A DNA stretch of 36,898 nt from Pseudanabaena biceps (GTDB lineage Bacteria; Cyanobacteriota; Cyanobacteriia; Pseudanabaenales; Pseudanabaenaceae). Position 1 is the stretch's first letter. Every line of letters begins with the position of its first letter. The position numbers and the translations under genes are program-made. Positions 17,425-27,868 of this stretch are shown in pieces. The stretch is from the NCBI GenBank assembly GCA_013361095.1, contig JAATWA010000008.1:34935-71832 (forward strand), written 5' to 3'. The notes beneath the pieces are model-generated. The model had not been told where the DNA came from. It did not search any database and saw nothing but the letters and a program-made list of their open reading frames with translations.

Positions 17425-17477
17425 GGACCGAAATCGGTTGAGTTGGACGTCGTCCAACTCGGCTCAGATTTCGGTCC
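17425..17477. repeat. Nested palindrome (11-bp outer and 9-bp inner stems)
   Basis: GGACCGAAATC (17425-17435) is perfectly inverted against GATTTCGGTCC (17467-17477). Inside it GAGTTGGAC (17440-17448) pairs with GTCCAACTC (17452-17460) around GTC. The 53-bp unit can form a long stem, and begins 20 bp after the kpsC stop. There is no T-run. It could protect the kpsC mRNA 3' end or be a dispersed repeat. Confidence 0.65.
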
Positions 17478-17490
17478 GGTTTAGCGCGGG

Positions 17491-17548
17491 AGCCTGATTC
17501 ACGGCCTCGAAGGAATCGCGAAGCGATTCCATCTCGACCGATCAGGCT
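17491..17548. repeat. Second nested palindrome carrying three GANTC sites
   Basis: AGCCTGAT (17491-17498) is inverted against ATCAGGCT (17541-17548), and GGAATCGC (17512-17519) against GCGATTCC (17523-17530) with a GAA loop; TCGA also recurs on both sides. GANTC, the CcrM methylation target, occurs at 17496-17500, 17513-17517 and 17525-17529. It lies 50-105 bp upstream of the KAS III start, so it may act on that promoter. Confidence 0.65.
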
Positions 17549-17596
17549 CTATCGTCCGTTCGCGCGGGCCCGTCCGGCGCTTCAGGAACACCGACC

Positions 17597-18718
17597 TTGC
17601 CCTCTGCCGTCATTGCCGCCACCGGCCTGTTCACGCCGGACCAGTCGATCACCAATGCCGAGCTGGTGGCCGCCTACAATGCGTACGCCGACCGCTTCAA
17701 TCAGGAGCACGCCGCTGCCATCGCCGCCGGCGAGGTCCAGGCCCTGACCCCCTCCTCGGTCGAGTTCATCGAGAAGGCCTCGGGCATCAAGCGCCGCTTC
17801 GTGCTCGACAAGGCCGGGGTGCTGGACCCGGCCCGGATGGCCCCCAACATCCCCGAGCGCCCGGACGACCAGCTGTCGGTCATGGCCGAGATGGCCGTCG
17901 CCGCCGCCCGAGAGGCGATCGCCGCCTGGGGCAAGCCGGTCAGCGAGATCGGGGCGGTGCTGTGCGCCGCCTCCAACATGCCGCGGCCCTATCCGGCCCT
18001 GGCCATCGAGGTGCAGCAGGCGCTGGGCATCGAGGGCTTCGCCTTCGACATGAACGTGGCCTGCTCCTCGGCCACCTTCGGCCTGAAGACCGCCGCCGAC
18101 TACATCCAGTCCGGCTCGGTCAAGGCGGTGCTGATGGTCAATCCCGAGGTCTGCTCGGCCCACCTCAACTTCCGCGACCGCGACAGCCACTTCATCTTCG
18201 GCGACGTGGCCACCGCCGTGATCGTCGAGGCCGACGCCCAGGCCGGACCTGGCGGATGGGAGATCCTCGGCTCGCGGCTGAAGACGGTGTTCTCCAACAA
18301 CATCCGCAACAACTTCGGCTTCCTGAACAACGCTGCGCCGGAAGGCATCGGCAAGCCGGACAAGCTGTTCATCCAGCAGGGCCGCAAGGTGTTCAAGGAC
18401 GTGGTGCCCATGGTCGCCGAGATGATCGTCGACCACGCCGGCGATCTCGGCCTCGACCCGACCGCCCTGAAGCGGCTCTGGCTGCACCAGGCCAACATCA
18501 ATATGAACGAGCTGATCGGCAAGCGCGTGCTGGGCCGGGATCCCTCGCCGGAAGAGAACGTCATCATCCTCGATGACTACGCCAACACCTCCTCGGCAGG
18601 TTCCATCATCGCCTTCCACCTGCACCACGACGGTTTCGCGCCCGGCGAGACCGGCCTGATCTGCAGCTTCGGGGCGGGTTACTCGGCGGGAACGGTGTTC
18701 GTCCGCAAGCGCGGCTGA
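17597..18718 (+). CDS. Beta-ketoacyl-ACP synthase III family protein (long form)
   Basis: 373 aa thiolase-fold condensing enzyme. The KAS III triad is intact: C156 in NVACSSATF, H297 in LHQANINM and N330 in YANTSSAGS. It is ~50 residues longer than standard FabH (~320), matching the longer KAS III subgroup that includes Pseudomonas PA3286, which condenses medium-chain acyl-CoA with malonyl-ACP; equivalence of substrate is an inference. The extra length lies partly in the N-terminal segment ITNAELVAAYNAYADRFNQ. Start TTG at 17597 with AGGAA 8 nt upstream. It stands alone, preceded by two nested palindromes. It may initiate fatty acid synthesis or salvage beta-oxidation intermediates. Confidence 0.88.
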   Translation: MPSAVIAATGLFTPDQSITNAELVAAYNAYADRFNQEHAAAIAAGEVQALTPSSVEFIEKASGIKRRFVLDKAGVLDPARMAPNIPERPDDQLSVMAEMAVAAAREAIAAWGKPVSEIGAVLCAASNMPRPYPALAIEVQQALGIEGFAFDMNVACSSATFGLKTAADYIQSGSVKAVLMVNPEVCSAHLNFRDRDSHFIFGDVATAVIVEADAQAGPGGWEILGSRLKTVFSNNIRNNFGFLNNAAPEGIGKPDKLFIQQGRKVFKDVVPMVAEMIVDHAGDLGLDPTALKRLWLHQANINMNELIGKRVLGRDPSPEENVIILDDYANTSSAGSIIAFHLHHDGFAPGETGLICSFGAGYSAGTVFVRKRG

Positions 18719-18798
18719 GGTTTTCTCAACGGCGACGCTTGCGTCCTTGCCGGAGGTCTGCGAGCCCTGTGGCTGTCTCCAGCACGCAGGATATCCGC

Positions 18799-19074
18799 AT
18801 GACCGGGACCGCCCCCTCGACGCCCCCCGCCGCCGCGCCGTTCCTCGACGCCCTCGCCCGCGACGTTGCCCTCGTGCTTAGACGGATGGGCGGGGCGGCG
18901 CACCAGAGGGACATCTGCCAATGGGTCGCCGCCCTGCGCCGCCAGCGCGGCGAGCCGGTCGGCCCCGACCTGCCGGTGCGGGTGCGCGAGGTGTTCGACC
19001 GCTATCGCGACTGGTTCTTCCGCCCTTTCGGCGAGGACTCGGTCAGGTGGGCGCTCGCGCCGGAGCTGGCCTGA
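18799..19074 (+). CDS. Small hypothetical protein, possible winged-helix
   Basis: 91 aa, not recognised. After a Thr/Pro/Ala-rich start, residues ~15-85 look all-helical with a closing strand: FLDALARDVALVLRRMGGAA, then HQRDICQWVAALRRQRG, a helix with VREVFDRYRDWFF, and FGEDSVRWAL. The pattern of a short helix, basic recognition-like helix and terminal beta hairpin resembles winged-helix domains, but this is a guess. ATG at 18799 has AGGA 7 nt upstream; a start 60 nt earlier is possible but lacks a ribosome site. It follows the KAS III gene by 80 bp and is convergent with the outer-membrane protein gene. Confidence 0.6.
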   Translation: MTGTAPSTPPAAAPFLDALARDVALVLRRMGGAAHQRDICQWVAALRRQRGEPVGPDLPVRVREVFDRYRDWFFRPFGEDSVRWALAPELA

Positions 19075-19087
19075 CCCGGCATGACAA

Positions 19088-19113
19088 AGGGGCGGCCCTT
19101 TCGGACCGCCCCT
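19088..19113 (-). terminator. Intrinsic terminator between convergent genes
   Basis: AGGGGCGG (19088-19095) pairs perfectly with CCGCCCCT (19106-19113). On the minus strand it is followed by TTTGTC, 23 bp past the stop of the outer-membrane protein gene. It may also stop plus-strand transcripts from the small upstream gene, although no T-run follows on that side. Confidence 0.6.
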
Positions 19114-19135
19114 CCATCACCGGGATCCTTCAGGA

Positions 19136-19678
19136 TCAGAAGCGGCGCACGTAGCCGATGCTCCAGACGTCGGCCTCGCCGCCGTTGCTGCCGCGGAAGT
19201 CGCGACGGGTCCAGTCGGCGCGGACGCCGTTCTGGCCGTCGAACAGATAGTTCACCCCGGCGCCGTAGTTGAGGCTGTCCTGGCTGTCGGACTGGCTCAG
19301 GGTCACGGACTCGGCCCGCACGCGGGTCGTGCCGTAGCCGAGGCGGCCGAACAGCTCGAGGTTCGAGGTCACCGGGATCGAGCCGGTGACATAGGCGGCC
19401 AGGTCATGCTTCAGCTCGACCGTGGTGCCCGGGATGCCGACGACATCCTCGTCCCCGACGCCCAGCGAGCCCTCGGCCTCGAGGCCGATGTACGGCGTCA
19501 GGCGGGCGCCGACGCGGGCGGTGACGGCGTCGAGGTCGGCGGTGTCGGTCTGCACCGAGCCATAGCTGATCGAGCCATAGGGGCCCGAGAACGGGTTGGA
19601 GACGCTCTGGGCGGCGGCCGGCATGGCCACGGCGGTGAGGGCGCCGATCGCGGCGGTCGCGAGAACAAGATTACGCAT
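19136..19678 (-). CDS. Outer-membrane beta-barrel protein (porin-family/OmpA-like)
   Basis: 180 aa. The signal peptide MRNLVLATAAIGALTAVAMP ends in AAAQ at residue 24. The mature part alternates polar and aromatic/hydrophobic residues as in 8-stranded barrels (GSISYGSVQT, AYVTGSIPVTSNLELFGRLGYG, LNYGAGVNYLF, VWSIGYVRRF) and ends in Phe, the usual signal recognised by the BAM machinery. ATG at 19678 has AAGGAA 8 nt upstream. Substrate or adhesion function is not evident. The upstream region (19679-19860) is less GC-rich than the surroundings and probably holds its promoter. Confidence 0.8.
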   Translation of the reverse strand: MRNLVLATAAIGALTAVAMPAAAQSVSNPFSGPYGSISYGSVQTDTADLDAVTARVGARLTPYIGLEAEGSLGVGDEDVVGIPGTTVELKHDLAAYVTGSIPVTSNLELFGRLGYGTTRVRAESVTLSQSDSQDSLNYGAGVNYLFDGQNGVRADWTRRDFRGSNGGEADVWSIGYVRRF

Positions 19679-19699
19679 GATATCATTTCCTTTCGCAGC

Positions 19700-19719
19700 G
19701 ACGACTTCTTGCGGTCGTC
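19700..19719 (-). other. Hairpin in the 5' leader of the outer-membrane protein gene
   Basis: On the minus strand GACGAC and GTCGTC form a 6-bp stem with an 8-nt loop, ending ~8 nt before the AAGGAA ribosome site. Leaders of outer-membrane protein mRNAs are often structured, but no specific regulator is identifiable. Confidence 0.25.
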
Positions 19720-19869
19720 AGTGATCCCCCTGCGATGCGGAAATGGAGATGCGTCCGTGGCCGTTCCATGGCAAAACGATTACACGCCCTTAAGCGTGCG
19801 CCACGAGACACATACATCGATCCGCCAATAGCGGCGATGTAACGTCAGAATATGAACTTCAGGCCATCT

Positions 19870-19895
19870 TTCCGGCTGCCGGGCAGCCGCCGGAA
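19870..19895 (-). terminator. Possible terminator of ppdK
   Basis: On the minus strand TTCC plus GGCTGC pair with GCAGCC plus GGAA (one 3-nt bulge), starting 6 bp after the ppdK stop and followed by AGATGG. No T-run, so only a moderate candidate. Confidence 0.35.
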
Positions 19896-19900
19896 CGTCG

Positions 19901-22567
<2,667 letters not shown>

Positions 22568-22762
22568 CTGCACCCCTGAGTTCGCGTCCTGAGTTCGCGC
22601 GCATGAGCGGCTCGACCGGCCGCCCTTGCGGCGCTGCTTAGCGCGCCGGCGCGGCGAAGGCTATGGCGGCTGTAACAGATCGTGAGCGGCGGGGTTCCGC
22701 GCCGAAACCACGTTTGTGGTTAATAGGCTCGGCGATACAATATGTTGCGGTGAACAAATGGC

Positions 22763-22796
22763 GAATCGGACGCGGTCGCCGATTCGGTCCTGATTC
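22763..22796. promoter_or_regulatory. Cluster of three GANTC sites in the ppdK/DUF4281 intergenic region
   Basis: GAATC at 22763-22767 and GATTC at 22781-22785 and 22792-22796 fall within 34 bp; the first two are arms of an inverted repeat GAATCGG / CCGATTC. The surrounding 22690-22830 is AT-richer than the rest. In Caulobacterales GANTC is methylated by CcrM and read by GcrA, so a cell-cycle-linked promoter for the DUF4281 gene or ppdK is possible. Confidence 0.4.
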
Positions 22797-22855
22797 GTTT
22801 CGCGCCTGTTCCGAGCGTTGCGGGATCGTCGTTAACGTGCGCCACACTGGGCCCC

Positions 22856-23293
22856 ATGGACCCCGCCCGCCTGTTCGAGATCGCCAACCTCGTCGCCCTC
22901 CTCGGCTGGGCGATGCTGGCCCTCGCGCCCCTGCGGCGGACGCTGCTGGTCAACGGCGCCCGCCTCGTCGGCGTCGCGCTGGCCCTGATTTACACCGTCC
23001 TGCTGGGCGCGGCGGTCCTGACCCTCGGGGCGACCGGCGAGGGGCTGGATTTCTCCAGCCTGGAGGGCGTCACCCGCGCCTTCGCCCGGCCCGAGGGCGT
23101 GCTGGTCGGCTGGGTCCACTACCTCGCCTTCGACCTCTGGGTCGGAGCCTGGGCGACCGAGGACGCGGCGAAGCGCGGCGTGCCGCACTGGGCCCTCCTG
23201 CCCTGCCTCCTCTTCACCCTGCTGGCCGGGCCCTTCGGCCTGCTGCTCTATCTGGCGATCCGCCGCACGCCGCTGGCGCGACCGGCGGCTTGA
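22856..23293 (+). CDS. DUF4281/ABA4-like integral membrane protein
   Basis: 145 aa with about four membrane helices (residues ~8-26, 33-58, 82-98 and 113-135). The motif VGWVHYLAFDLWVGAW and the PCLLFTLLAGPFGLLLYL end are characteristic of the family that includes plant ABA4 (neoxanthin formation); the bacterial function is unknown, though some members neighbour carotenoid genes. No carotenoid genes are near here. ATG at 22856 begins the first helix; no clear ribosome site, and GTTAACG lies ~25 bp upstream. The helicase gene follows after 34 bp on the same strand. Confidence 0.8.
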   Translation: MDPARLFEIANLVALLGWAMLALAPLRRTLLVNGARLVGVALALIYTVLLGAAVLTLGATGEGLDFSSLEGVTRAFARPEGVLVGWVHYLAFDLWVGAWATEDAAKRGVPHWALLPCLLFTLLAGPFGLLLYLAIRRTPLARPAA

Positions 23294-23327
23294 GGAACCT
23301 GTCCCGCCGGGCCACCTTCCCCCTGTC

Positions 23328-25829
23328 ATGAGCGACCGATCGACTGGTCTCGGGCCTTCCCGCGTCGCCGCGGTGCTGGGGCCCACCAACACCGGCAAGA
23401 CCCATCTGGCGGTCGAGCGGATGCTCGGCCACGCCTCGGGCATGATCGGCCTGCCCCTGCGGCTGCTGGCGCGCGAGATCTATGACCGCATCGTCGCCCG
23501 CGTCGGCCGCGCTCGCGTCGCCCTGATCACCGGCGAGGAGAAGATCCTGCCGGACCGGCCGCTGTTCTTCGTCTGCACCGTCGAGGCCATGCCGCTGGAG
23601 CGCCAGGTCGACTTCCTCGCCGTCGACGAGATCCAGCTGGCCGCCGACCCGGAGCGGGGCCACGTCTTCACCCAGCGGCTGCTGCACGCCCGCGGCCGGC
23701 ACGAGACCATGTTCCTCGGGGCCGGGACCATGGAGCCCCTGATCCGCCGGCTGGTCCCCGACGCGGAGATCCTGCGCCGCGAGCGCCTGTCGGTGCTCAG
23801 CTACGCCGGCTCGAAGAAGATCACCCGCCTGCCGCGCCGCTCGGCGGTGGTCGCCTTCTCCACCGAGCAGGTCTACGCCATCGCCGAGCTGATCCGCCGC
23901 CAGAAGGGCGGCGCCGCCGTGGTCATGGGCTCGCTCAGCCCGCGCACCCGCAACGCCCAGGTGGCCCTGTTCCAGACCGGCGAGGTCGACTACCTCGTCG
24001 CCACCGACGCCATCGGCATGGGCCTGAACATGGACGTCGACCACGTCGCCTTCGCGGGCCTGCGCAAGTTCGACGGCCGTCGCACCCGCTGGCTGCATCC
24101 GCACGAGGTGGGCCAGATCGCCGGCCGCGCCGGCCGCCACCTGCGCAACGGCACCTGGGGCGTCACCGGCGAATGCCAGGAACCGGACGAGGAGCTGGTC
24201 GAACAGGTCGCCGAGCACCGCTTCGACCCGGTCGAGGCCGCCGAGTGGCGCAACGCCCGGCTCGACTTCGACAGTCTCAACGACCTGCTGCGCTCGCTCG
24301 CCGTGACGCCGCAGACCGCCGGCCTGCGCCTGACCGAGCCGGCGCTGGACGAGGTGCTGCTACGCCGCGCCGCCCAGGATCCGGACGTGCAGCGCGTGGC
24401 CCGCTCGCGCGGCGCCCTGATGCGCCTGTGGGACGCCTGCCAGCTGCCGGACTTCCAGAAGACCACCCTCGACGACCACGCCCGGCTGTCGAAGGAGATC
24501 TTCCAGGCCCTGACCTCGGGCCGCGGGCGGCTGGGCGAGGCCTGGATCGCCCCGCGCTTCGCCGCGCTCGACCGCGACGACGGCCAGATCGACCAGCTCT
24601 CGGCCCGCCTGTCGGGGGTGCGCACCCTCGCCTACATCGCGCAGCGGCCGGACTGGCTGGAGCGCCCCCGCGACTGGCGCGAGAAGACCCGGGCGCTGGA
24701 GGACCGGCTGTCCGACGTGCTGCACGAACGGCTGACGGCCCGCTTCGTCGATCGCCGCACCACCGTCCTGCTGCGCGCCCTCAACGACCGCGAGACGGCC
24801 CTGGCCGAGGTCGACGGCGACGGCCGGGTGCGGCTGGACGGCGAGGCCGTCGGGCGCCTCGACGGGGTGCGCTTCGCCGCCGACCCGGACGGCGCCGCCG
24901 GGGCCCTGGCCGACCGCACCCTGCGCACCGCCGCCCTGCGCGCCGTCGGGCCGGAGGTGGCGCGCCGCCTTGGCCAGCTGGCCGCCGCCCCCGACGACGC
25001 CTTCGCCGTGACCCCGGCCGGCGAGGTGCTGTGGCGCGGCAGCCTGGCCGGGCGCATCGCCGGCGGCGATCCCTTCACGCCGCGCGTGCAGCTGCTCGGC
25101 GAGCTCGGCCCGGCCCCCGCCCGCGAACGGGCCCAGCGGCGCATGGAGGCCTTCATCGCCGCCGAGGCCGGCCGCGCCCTGCGCGACCTGCGCCGTCTGC
25201 GCAGCGCCATCGAGAGCGGCCGTCTGACCGGCCTGCCGCGCGGCCTCGCCTTCCGCCTGGTCGAGGCCGGCGGCCTGCTCGACCGGCGCGAGGCCGCCCG
25301 CGATCTCGCCGCCCTCAGCCAGGCCGAGCGCCGCACCCTCAAGGCCTTCGCCATCCGCGTCGGGACCCATTCGGTCTGGCTGCCCGGCGTGCTGAAGCCG
25401 CGCGCCCGGGCCCTGGCCCAGGCCTTTACGCCGGCCCCCGGCCTCGGAGTGGGCCCCGGCCTGCCGCCCCTGCCCGAGCCGCCGCCGTCGCCGCGCGCCC
25501 TCGCCGCCCGCGGCCTGCGCGCCGTGGCCGGGTTCGCCGTGCCGGTCGAGGCGCTGGAGCGGTTCGCCGAGCTGACCCGCGACGCCGGCAAGGCCCCCCT
25601 GCCCGAGGCGGCGCTCACCGAACTCGGCTGGACCGAAGCCGAGGCGAAGGCCCTGCGCGCCGGTCTGCGCACCCCGCGCGCCCAGGACCCGGAACGCGCG
25701 CCGCGGCAGCCGCCGCCGACGGACTCGCCCTTCGCCGCCCTGGCGGTCCTGACCGCCCCGCCCCCGCCGGCCGCGCGCCGGAAGCGGCCCCGCCGGCGCC
25801 GGACCGCTGCCCCCACCGCCGCGTCATGA
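23328..25829 (+). CDS. Suv3-like DEAD/DExH helicase
   Basis: 833 aa. Walker A is GPTNTGKT at residues 18-25, motif II is DEIQ at 100-103, with the later motifs ATDAIGMGLNMDVDHV and QIAGRAGR (near 262-270). DEIQ rather than DEAD and the arrangement match mitochondrial Suv3 RNA helicases, and homologues are common in alphaproteobacteria. A likely role in RNA unwinding or turnover is inferred from Suv3. The last ~100 residues are Pro/Arg/Ala-rich with a basic end (ARRKRPRRRR), possibly nucleic-acid binding. ATG at 23328. It is usually next to an S4-domain gene; here an MFS gene intervenes. Confidence 0.9.
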   Translation: MSDRSTGLGPSRVAAVLGPTNTGKTHLAVERMLGHASGMIGLPLRLLAREIYDRIVARVGRARVALITGEEKILPDRPLFFVCTVEAMPLERQVDFLAVDEIQLAADPERGHVFTQRLLHARGRHETMFLGAGTMEPLIRRLVPDAEILRRERLSVLSYAGSKKITRLPRRSAVVAFSTEQVYAIAELIRRQKGGAAVVMGSLSPRTRNAQVALFQTGEVDYLVATDAIGMGLNMDVDHVAFAGLRKFDGRRTRWLHPHEVGQIAGRAGRHLRNGTWGVTGECQEPDEELVEQVAEHRFDPVEAAEWRNARLDFDSLNDLLRSLAVTPQTAGLRLTEPALDEVLLRRAAQDPDVQRVARSRGALMRLWDACQLPDFQKTTLDDHARLSKEIFQALTSGRGRLGEAWIAPRFAALDRDDGQIDQLSARLSGVRTLAYIAQRPDWLERPRDWREKTRALEDRLSDVLHERLTARFVDRRTTVLLRALNDRETALAEVDGDGRVRLDGEAVGRLDGVRFAADPDGAAGALADRTLRTAALRAVGPEVARRLGQLAAAPDDAFAVTPAGEVLWRGSLAGRIAGGDPFTPRVQLLGELGPAPARERAQRRMEAFIAAEAGRALRDLRRLRSAIESGRLTGLPRGLAFRLVEAGGLLDRREAARDLAALSQAERRTLKAFAIRVGTHSVWLPGVLKPRARALAQAFTPAPGLGVGPGLPPLPEPPPSPRALAARGLRAVAGFAVPVEALERFAELTRDAGKAPLPEAALTELGWTEAEAKALRAGLRTPRAQDPERAPRQPPPTDSPFAALAVLTAPPPPAARRKRPRRRRTAAPTAAS

Positions 25830-25846
25830 GCCGCCCGTGATCCTCC

Positions 25847-27199
25847 ATGTCTGAACCCGCGCCCGGGGCCATGCGGGCCTTCTACAGCCTGCTGGCCAAC
25901 AATGCGGTCGCGGGGATCGTCAACTACACGATCTGGTTCGCGCTCACCTTCTGGGTCTTCCTCGAGACCCGCTCGGTGTTCGCCACCGGCATGGTCGCCG
26001 GGGTCTTCCTCGTGCTGACCGCGGGGTTCGCCGTCTGGTTCGGCAGCCTTGTCGACCATCACAGCAAGACCCGGGTGATGCTGGGCTCCAGCCTCGCCTC
26101 GCTGGCCTTCTACGCCGCCGGCCTCGGCCTGCTGTGGCTCACGCCGGAGCCGGCCTTCCGCGAGGTGGCCGGCCCGCACCTCTGGCTCCTCATCGGCCTG
26201 GTCATGCTCGGCGTCATCGCGGGCAATGTCCGCAGCATCGCCCTGCCGACCCTCGTCACCGCCCTGGTGCCCGAGGACCGGCGCGACCGGGCCAATGGCC
26301 TCGTCGGCATGGCCACCGGCATCGGCTTCCTCACCACCTCGGTGATCTCCGGCCTGCTGGTGGCCTGGGCCGGGATGAGCGGGGCCCTCGTCTTCGCCCT
26401 CGGCATGACCGTGCTGGTCATCGGCCAGCTCCTGACCGTGCGCCTGCCGGCCGCCGCCGCGACGCCCGCCGCCCGCGCCCCCGACGCCTCCGCCGGAACC
26501 GGCCGCGGCGTCGATCTCGCGGGCACGCTGAAGGTGATCGCCGCCGTGCCCGGCCTCTTCGCCCTGATCCTGTTCGCCACCTTCAACAACTTCCTTGGCG
26601 GCGTCTTCATGGCCCTGATGGACGCCTACGGCCTGTCGCTGATGCCGGTCGAGGCCTGGGGCCTGCTGTGGGGCGGGGTGTCGGTGGCCTTCATCGTCGC
26701 GGGGCTGGTGATCGCCCGCACCGGCCTGGGGCCGAAGCCGCTGCGCACCCTGATGATCGTCAACCTGCTGATGTGGAGCGTGGCCAGCGTCTTCACCCTG
26801 CAGCCCTCGATCGCCCTGCTCGCCGCCGGCTGCACCGCCTGGATGTTCCTCGGCCCCTGGGCCGAGGCGGCCGAGCAGACCACCCTGCAGAAGGTGGTGC
26901 CCTACGAGCGCCAGGGCCGGGTGTTCGGCTTCGCCCAGGCGGTGGAGCAGGCCGCCTCGCCCCTCACCGCCTTCCTGATCGGGCCGCTCACCCAGTTCGT
27001 GGTCATCCCCTTCATGTCCGACGGGGGCGCCGGCGCGGCGGCGATCGGCGCCTGGTTCGGCACGGGGCCCGAGCGCGGCATGGCGCTGGTCTTCACCCTC
27101 GCCGGCCTGACAGGCCTGCTGGTCACGGTGCTGGCCTTCAACTCGCGGCCCTACCGTCGGCTGTCCGCCGCCTACGCCGATCCCGGACCGCCGCCATGA
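25847..27199 (+). CDS. MFS transporter
   Basis: 450 aa, about 12 membrane helices in two halves joined by a variable loop near residues 200-225. The loop after helix 2 (FGSLVDHHSKTRVM) is a variant of MFS motif A (G-x3-D-x2-R), and the second half has PYERQGRVFGFAQAVEQAAS, seen in drug/proton antiporter-like members. The substrate cannot be deduced. ATG at 25847 starts 18 bp after the helicase stop. Its TGA overlaps the ATG of the S4 gene (ATGA at 27196-27199), so it is built into the helicase-S4 operon. Confidence 0.88.
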   Translation: MSEPAPGAMRAFYSLLANNAVAGIVNYTIWFALTFWVFLETRSVFATGMVAGVFLVLTAGFAVWFGSLVDHHSKTRVMLGSSLASLAFYAAGLGLLWLTPEPAFREVAGPHLWLLIGLVMLGVIAGNVRSIALPTLVTALVPEDRRDRANGLVGMATGIGFLTTSVISGLLVAWAGMSGALVFALGMTVLVIGQLLTVRLPAAAATPAARAPDASAGTGRGVDLAGTLKVIAAVPGLFALILFATFNNFLGGVFMALMDAYGLSLMPVEAWGLLWGGVSVAFIVAGLVIARTGLGPKPLRTLMIVNLLMWSVASVFTLQPSIALLAAGCTAWMFLGPWAEAAEQTTLQKVVPYERQGRVFGFAQAVEQAASPLTAFLIGPLTQFVVIPFMSDGGAGAAAIGAWFGTGPERGMALVFTLAGLTGLLVTVLAFNSRPYRRLSAAYADPGPPP

Positions 27200-27477
27200 G
27201 CGAGGCCTGCCGCATCGATGTCTGGCTGTGGCGGGCGCGCTTCTTCAGGAGCCGGTCGCTGGCCGCCGCCTTCGTCGAGGAGGGCCGGGTGCGGCTGACC
27301 CATGCCGGGCGCCAGACCCGCCTCGACAAGGCCAGCCGCGCGGTCCATCCCGGTGACGAACTCCTGTTCGCCGTCAACGGCCGGCTGGTCGCCCTGCGCG
27401 TCGAGGCCCTCGGCGACCGCCGCGGCCCCGCCGACGAGGCCCGCAGCCTCTACAGCGCCCTGCCCGCCCCGGAGTGA
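27196..27477 (+). CDS. RNA-binding S4-domain protein (Hsp15/HslR-like)
   Basis: 93 aa. The S4 fold is evident in RIDVWLWRARFFRSRSLAAAF, VEEGRVRL and the closing VHPGDELLFAVNGRLVALRV, as in Hsp15, which binds stalled 50S subunits carrying peptidyl-tRNA and recycles them. It is shorter than E. coli HslR (133 aa) and lacks most of the basic C-terminal tail. ATG at 27196 overlaps the MFS stop. Homologues in alphaproteobacteria usually lie between the Suv3-like helicase and fdxA. Confidence 0.88.
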   Translation: MSEACRIDVWLWRARFFRSRSLAAAFVEEGRVRLTHAGRQTRLDKASRAVHPGDELLFAVNGRLVALRVEALGDRRGPADEARSLYSALPAPE

Positions 27478-27494
27478 GGGGCTGACATCGCGAT

Positions 27495-27845
27495 CCTTCT
27501 CCCCTTGTGGGAGAAGGTGTCATGCGGAGCATGACGGATGAGGGGTGTCAGCGCGGACGCCTGTGCTGATGTGGCGACGGTCGCCGGTTCATCACGGAGG
27601 ACACGGAGGGAGGCACGGAGGGCACGGCGGCGTCGCGGCTCTGCGCCGGAGGCGCTCCAAATGTCCATCCGACATTAGAAAAAGGCGCTTCGCGCGCCGC
27701 CGCACAGGGACCGTTGTGTCCCCTGTGCCTCCCTCCGTGTCCTCCGTGATGAACCGACAACGCTCAGGACATCTGGTCGGCGGCGGCGCTCCCACCCCTC
27801 ATCCGAGCCGCTTCGCGGCCCACCTTCTCCCGCAAGGGGAGAAGG
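27495..27845. repeat. 351-bp nested inverted-repeat block (intergenic, no ORF)
   Basis: The S4-yceI gap contains several palindromes arranged symmetrically. Outer arms: CCTTCTCCC-GGGAGAAGG hairpin (27495-27517) plus GGATGAGGGGTG (27536-27547) on the left; CACCCCTCATCC (27793-27804) plus a CTTCTCCC-GGGGAGAAG hairpin (27824-27844) on the right. The left arm also has GTCATGC-GGA-GCATGAC. Inner arms: a perfect 31-bp inverted repeat, 27586-27616 against 27725-27755, made of CACGGAGG-type units. The core has AATGTC/GACATT and CACAGGG/CCCTGTG stems. No transposase, and no clear target duplication at the ends. It looks like one dispersed repeat placed inside another. Confidence 0.8.
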
Positions 27846-27868
27846 TCAGCGCAAGGCGTCGTTCAGGC

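Noticed and set aside
22638..22847. A 69-codon minus-strand ORF filling the ppdK/DUF4281 gap
   Set aside because: It lies over the AT-rich divergent promoter region with palindromes and GANTC sites, has no ribosome site and no recognisable sequence. A regulatory region is the simpler reading.
24173..25840. A 555-codon plus-strand frame overlapping the helicase
   Set aside because: It is an out-of-frame Arg/Pro-rich shadow of the Suv3-like gene, with no domain or ribosome site.
27586..27755. Repeated CACGGAGG units as a possible CRISPR array
   Set aside because: The units are short, tandem and arranged as an inverted pair, without regular spacers or cas genes.
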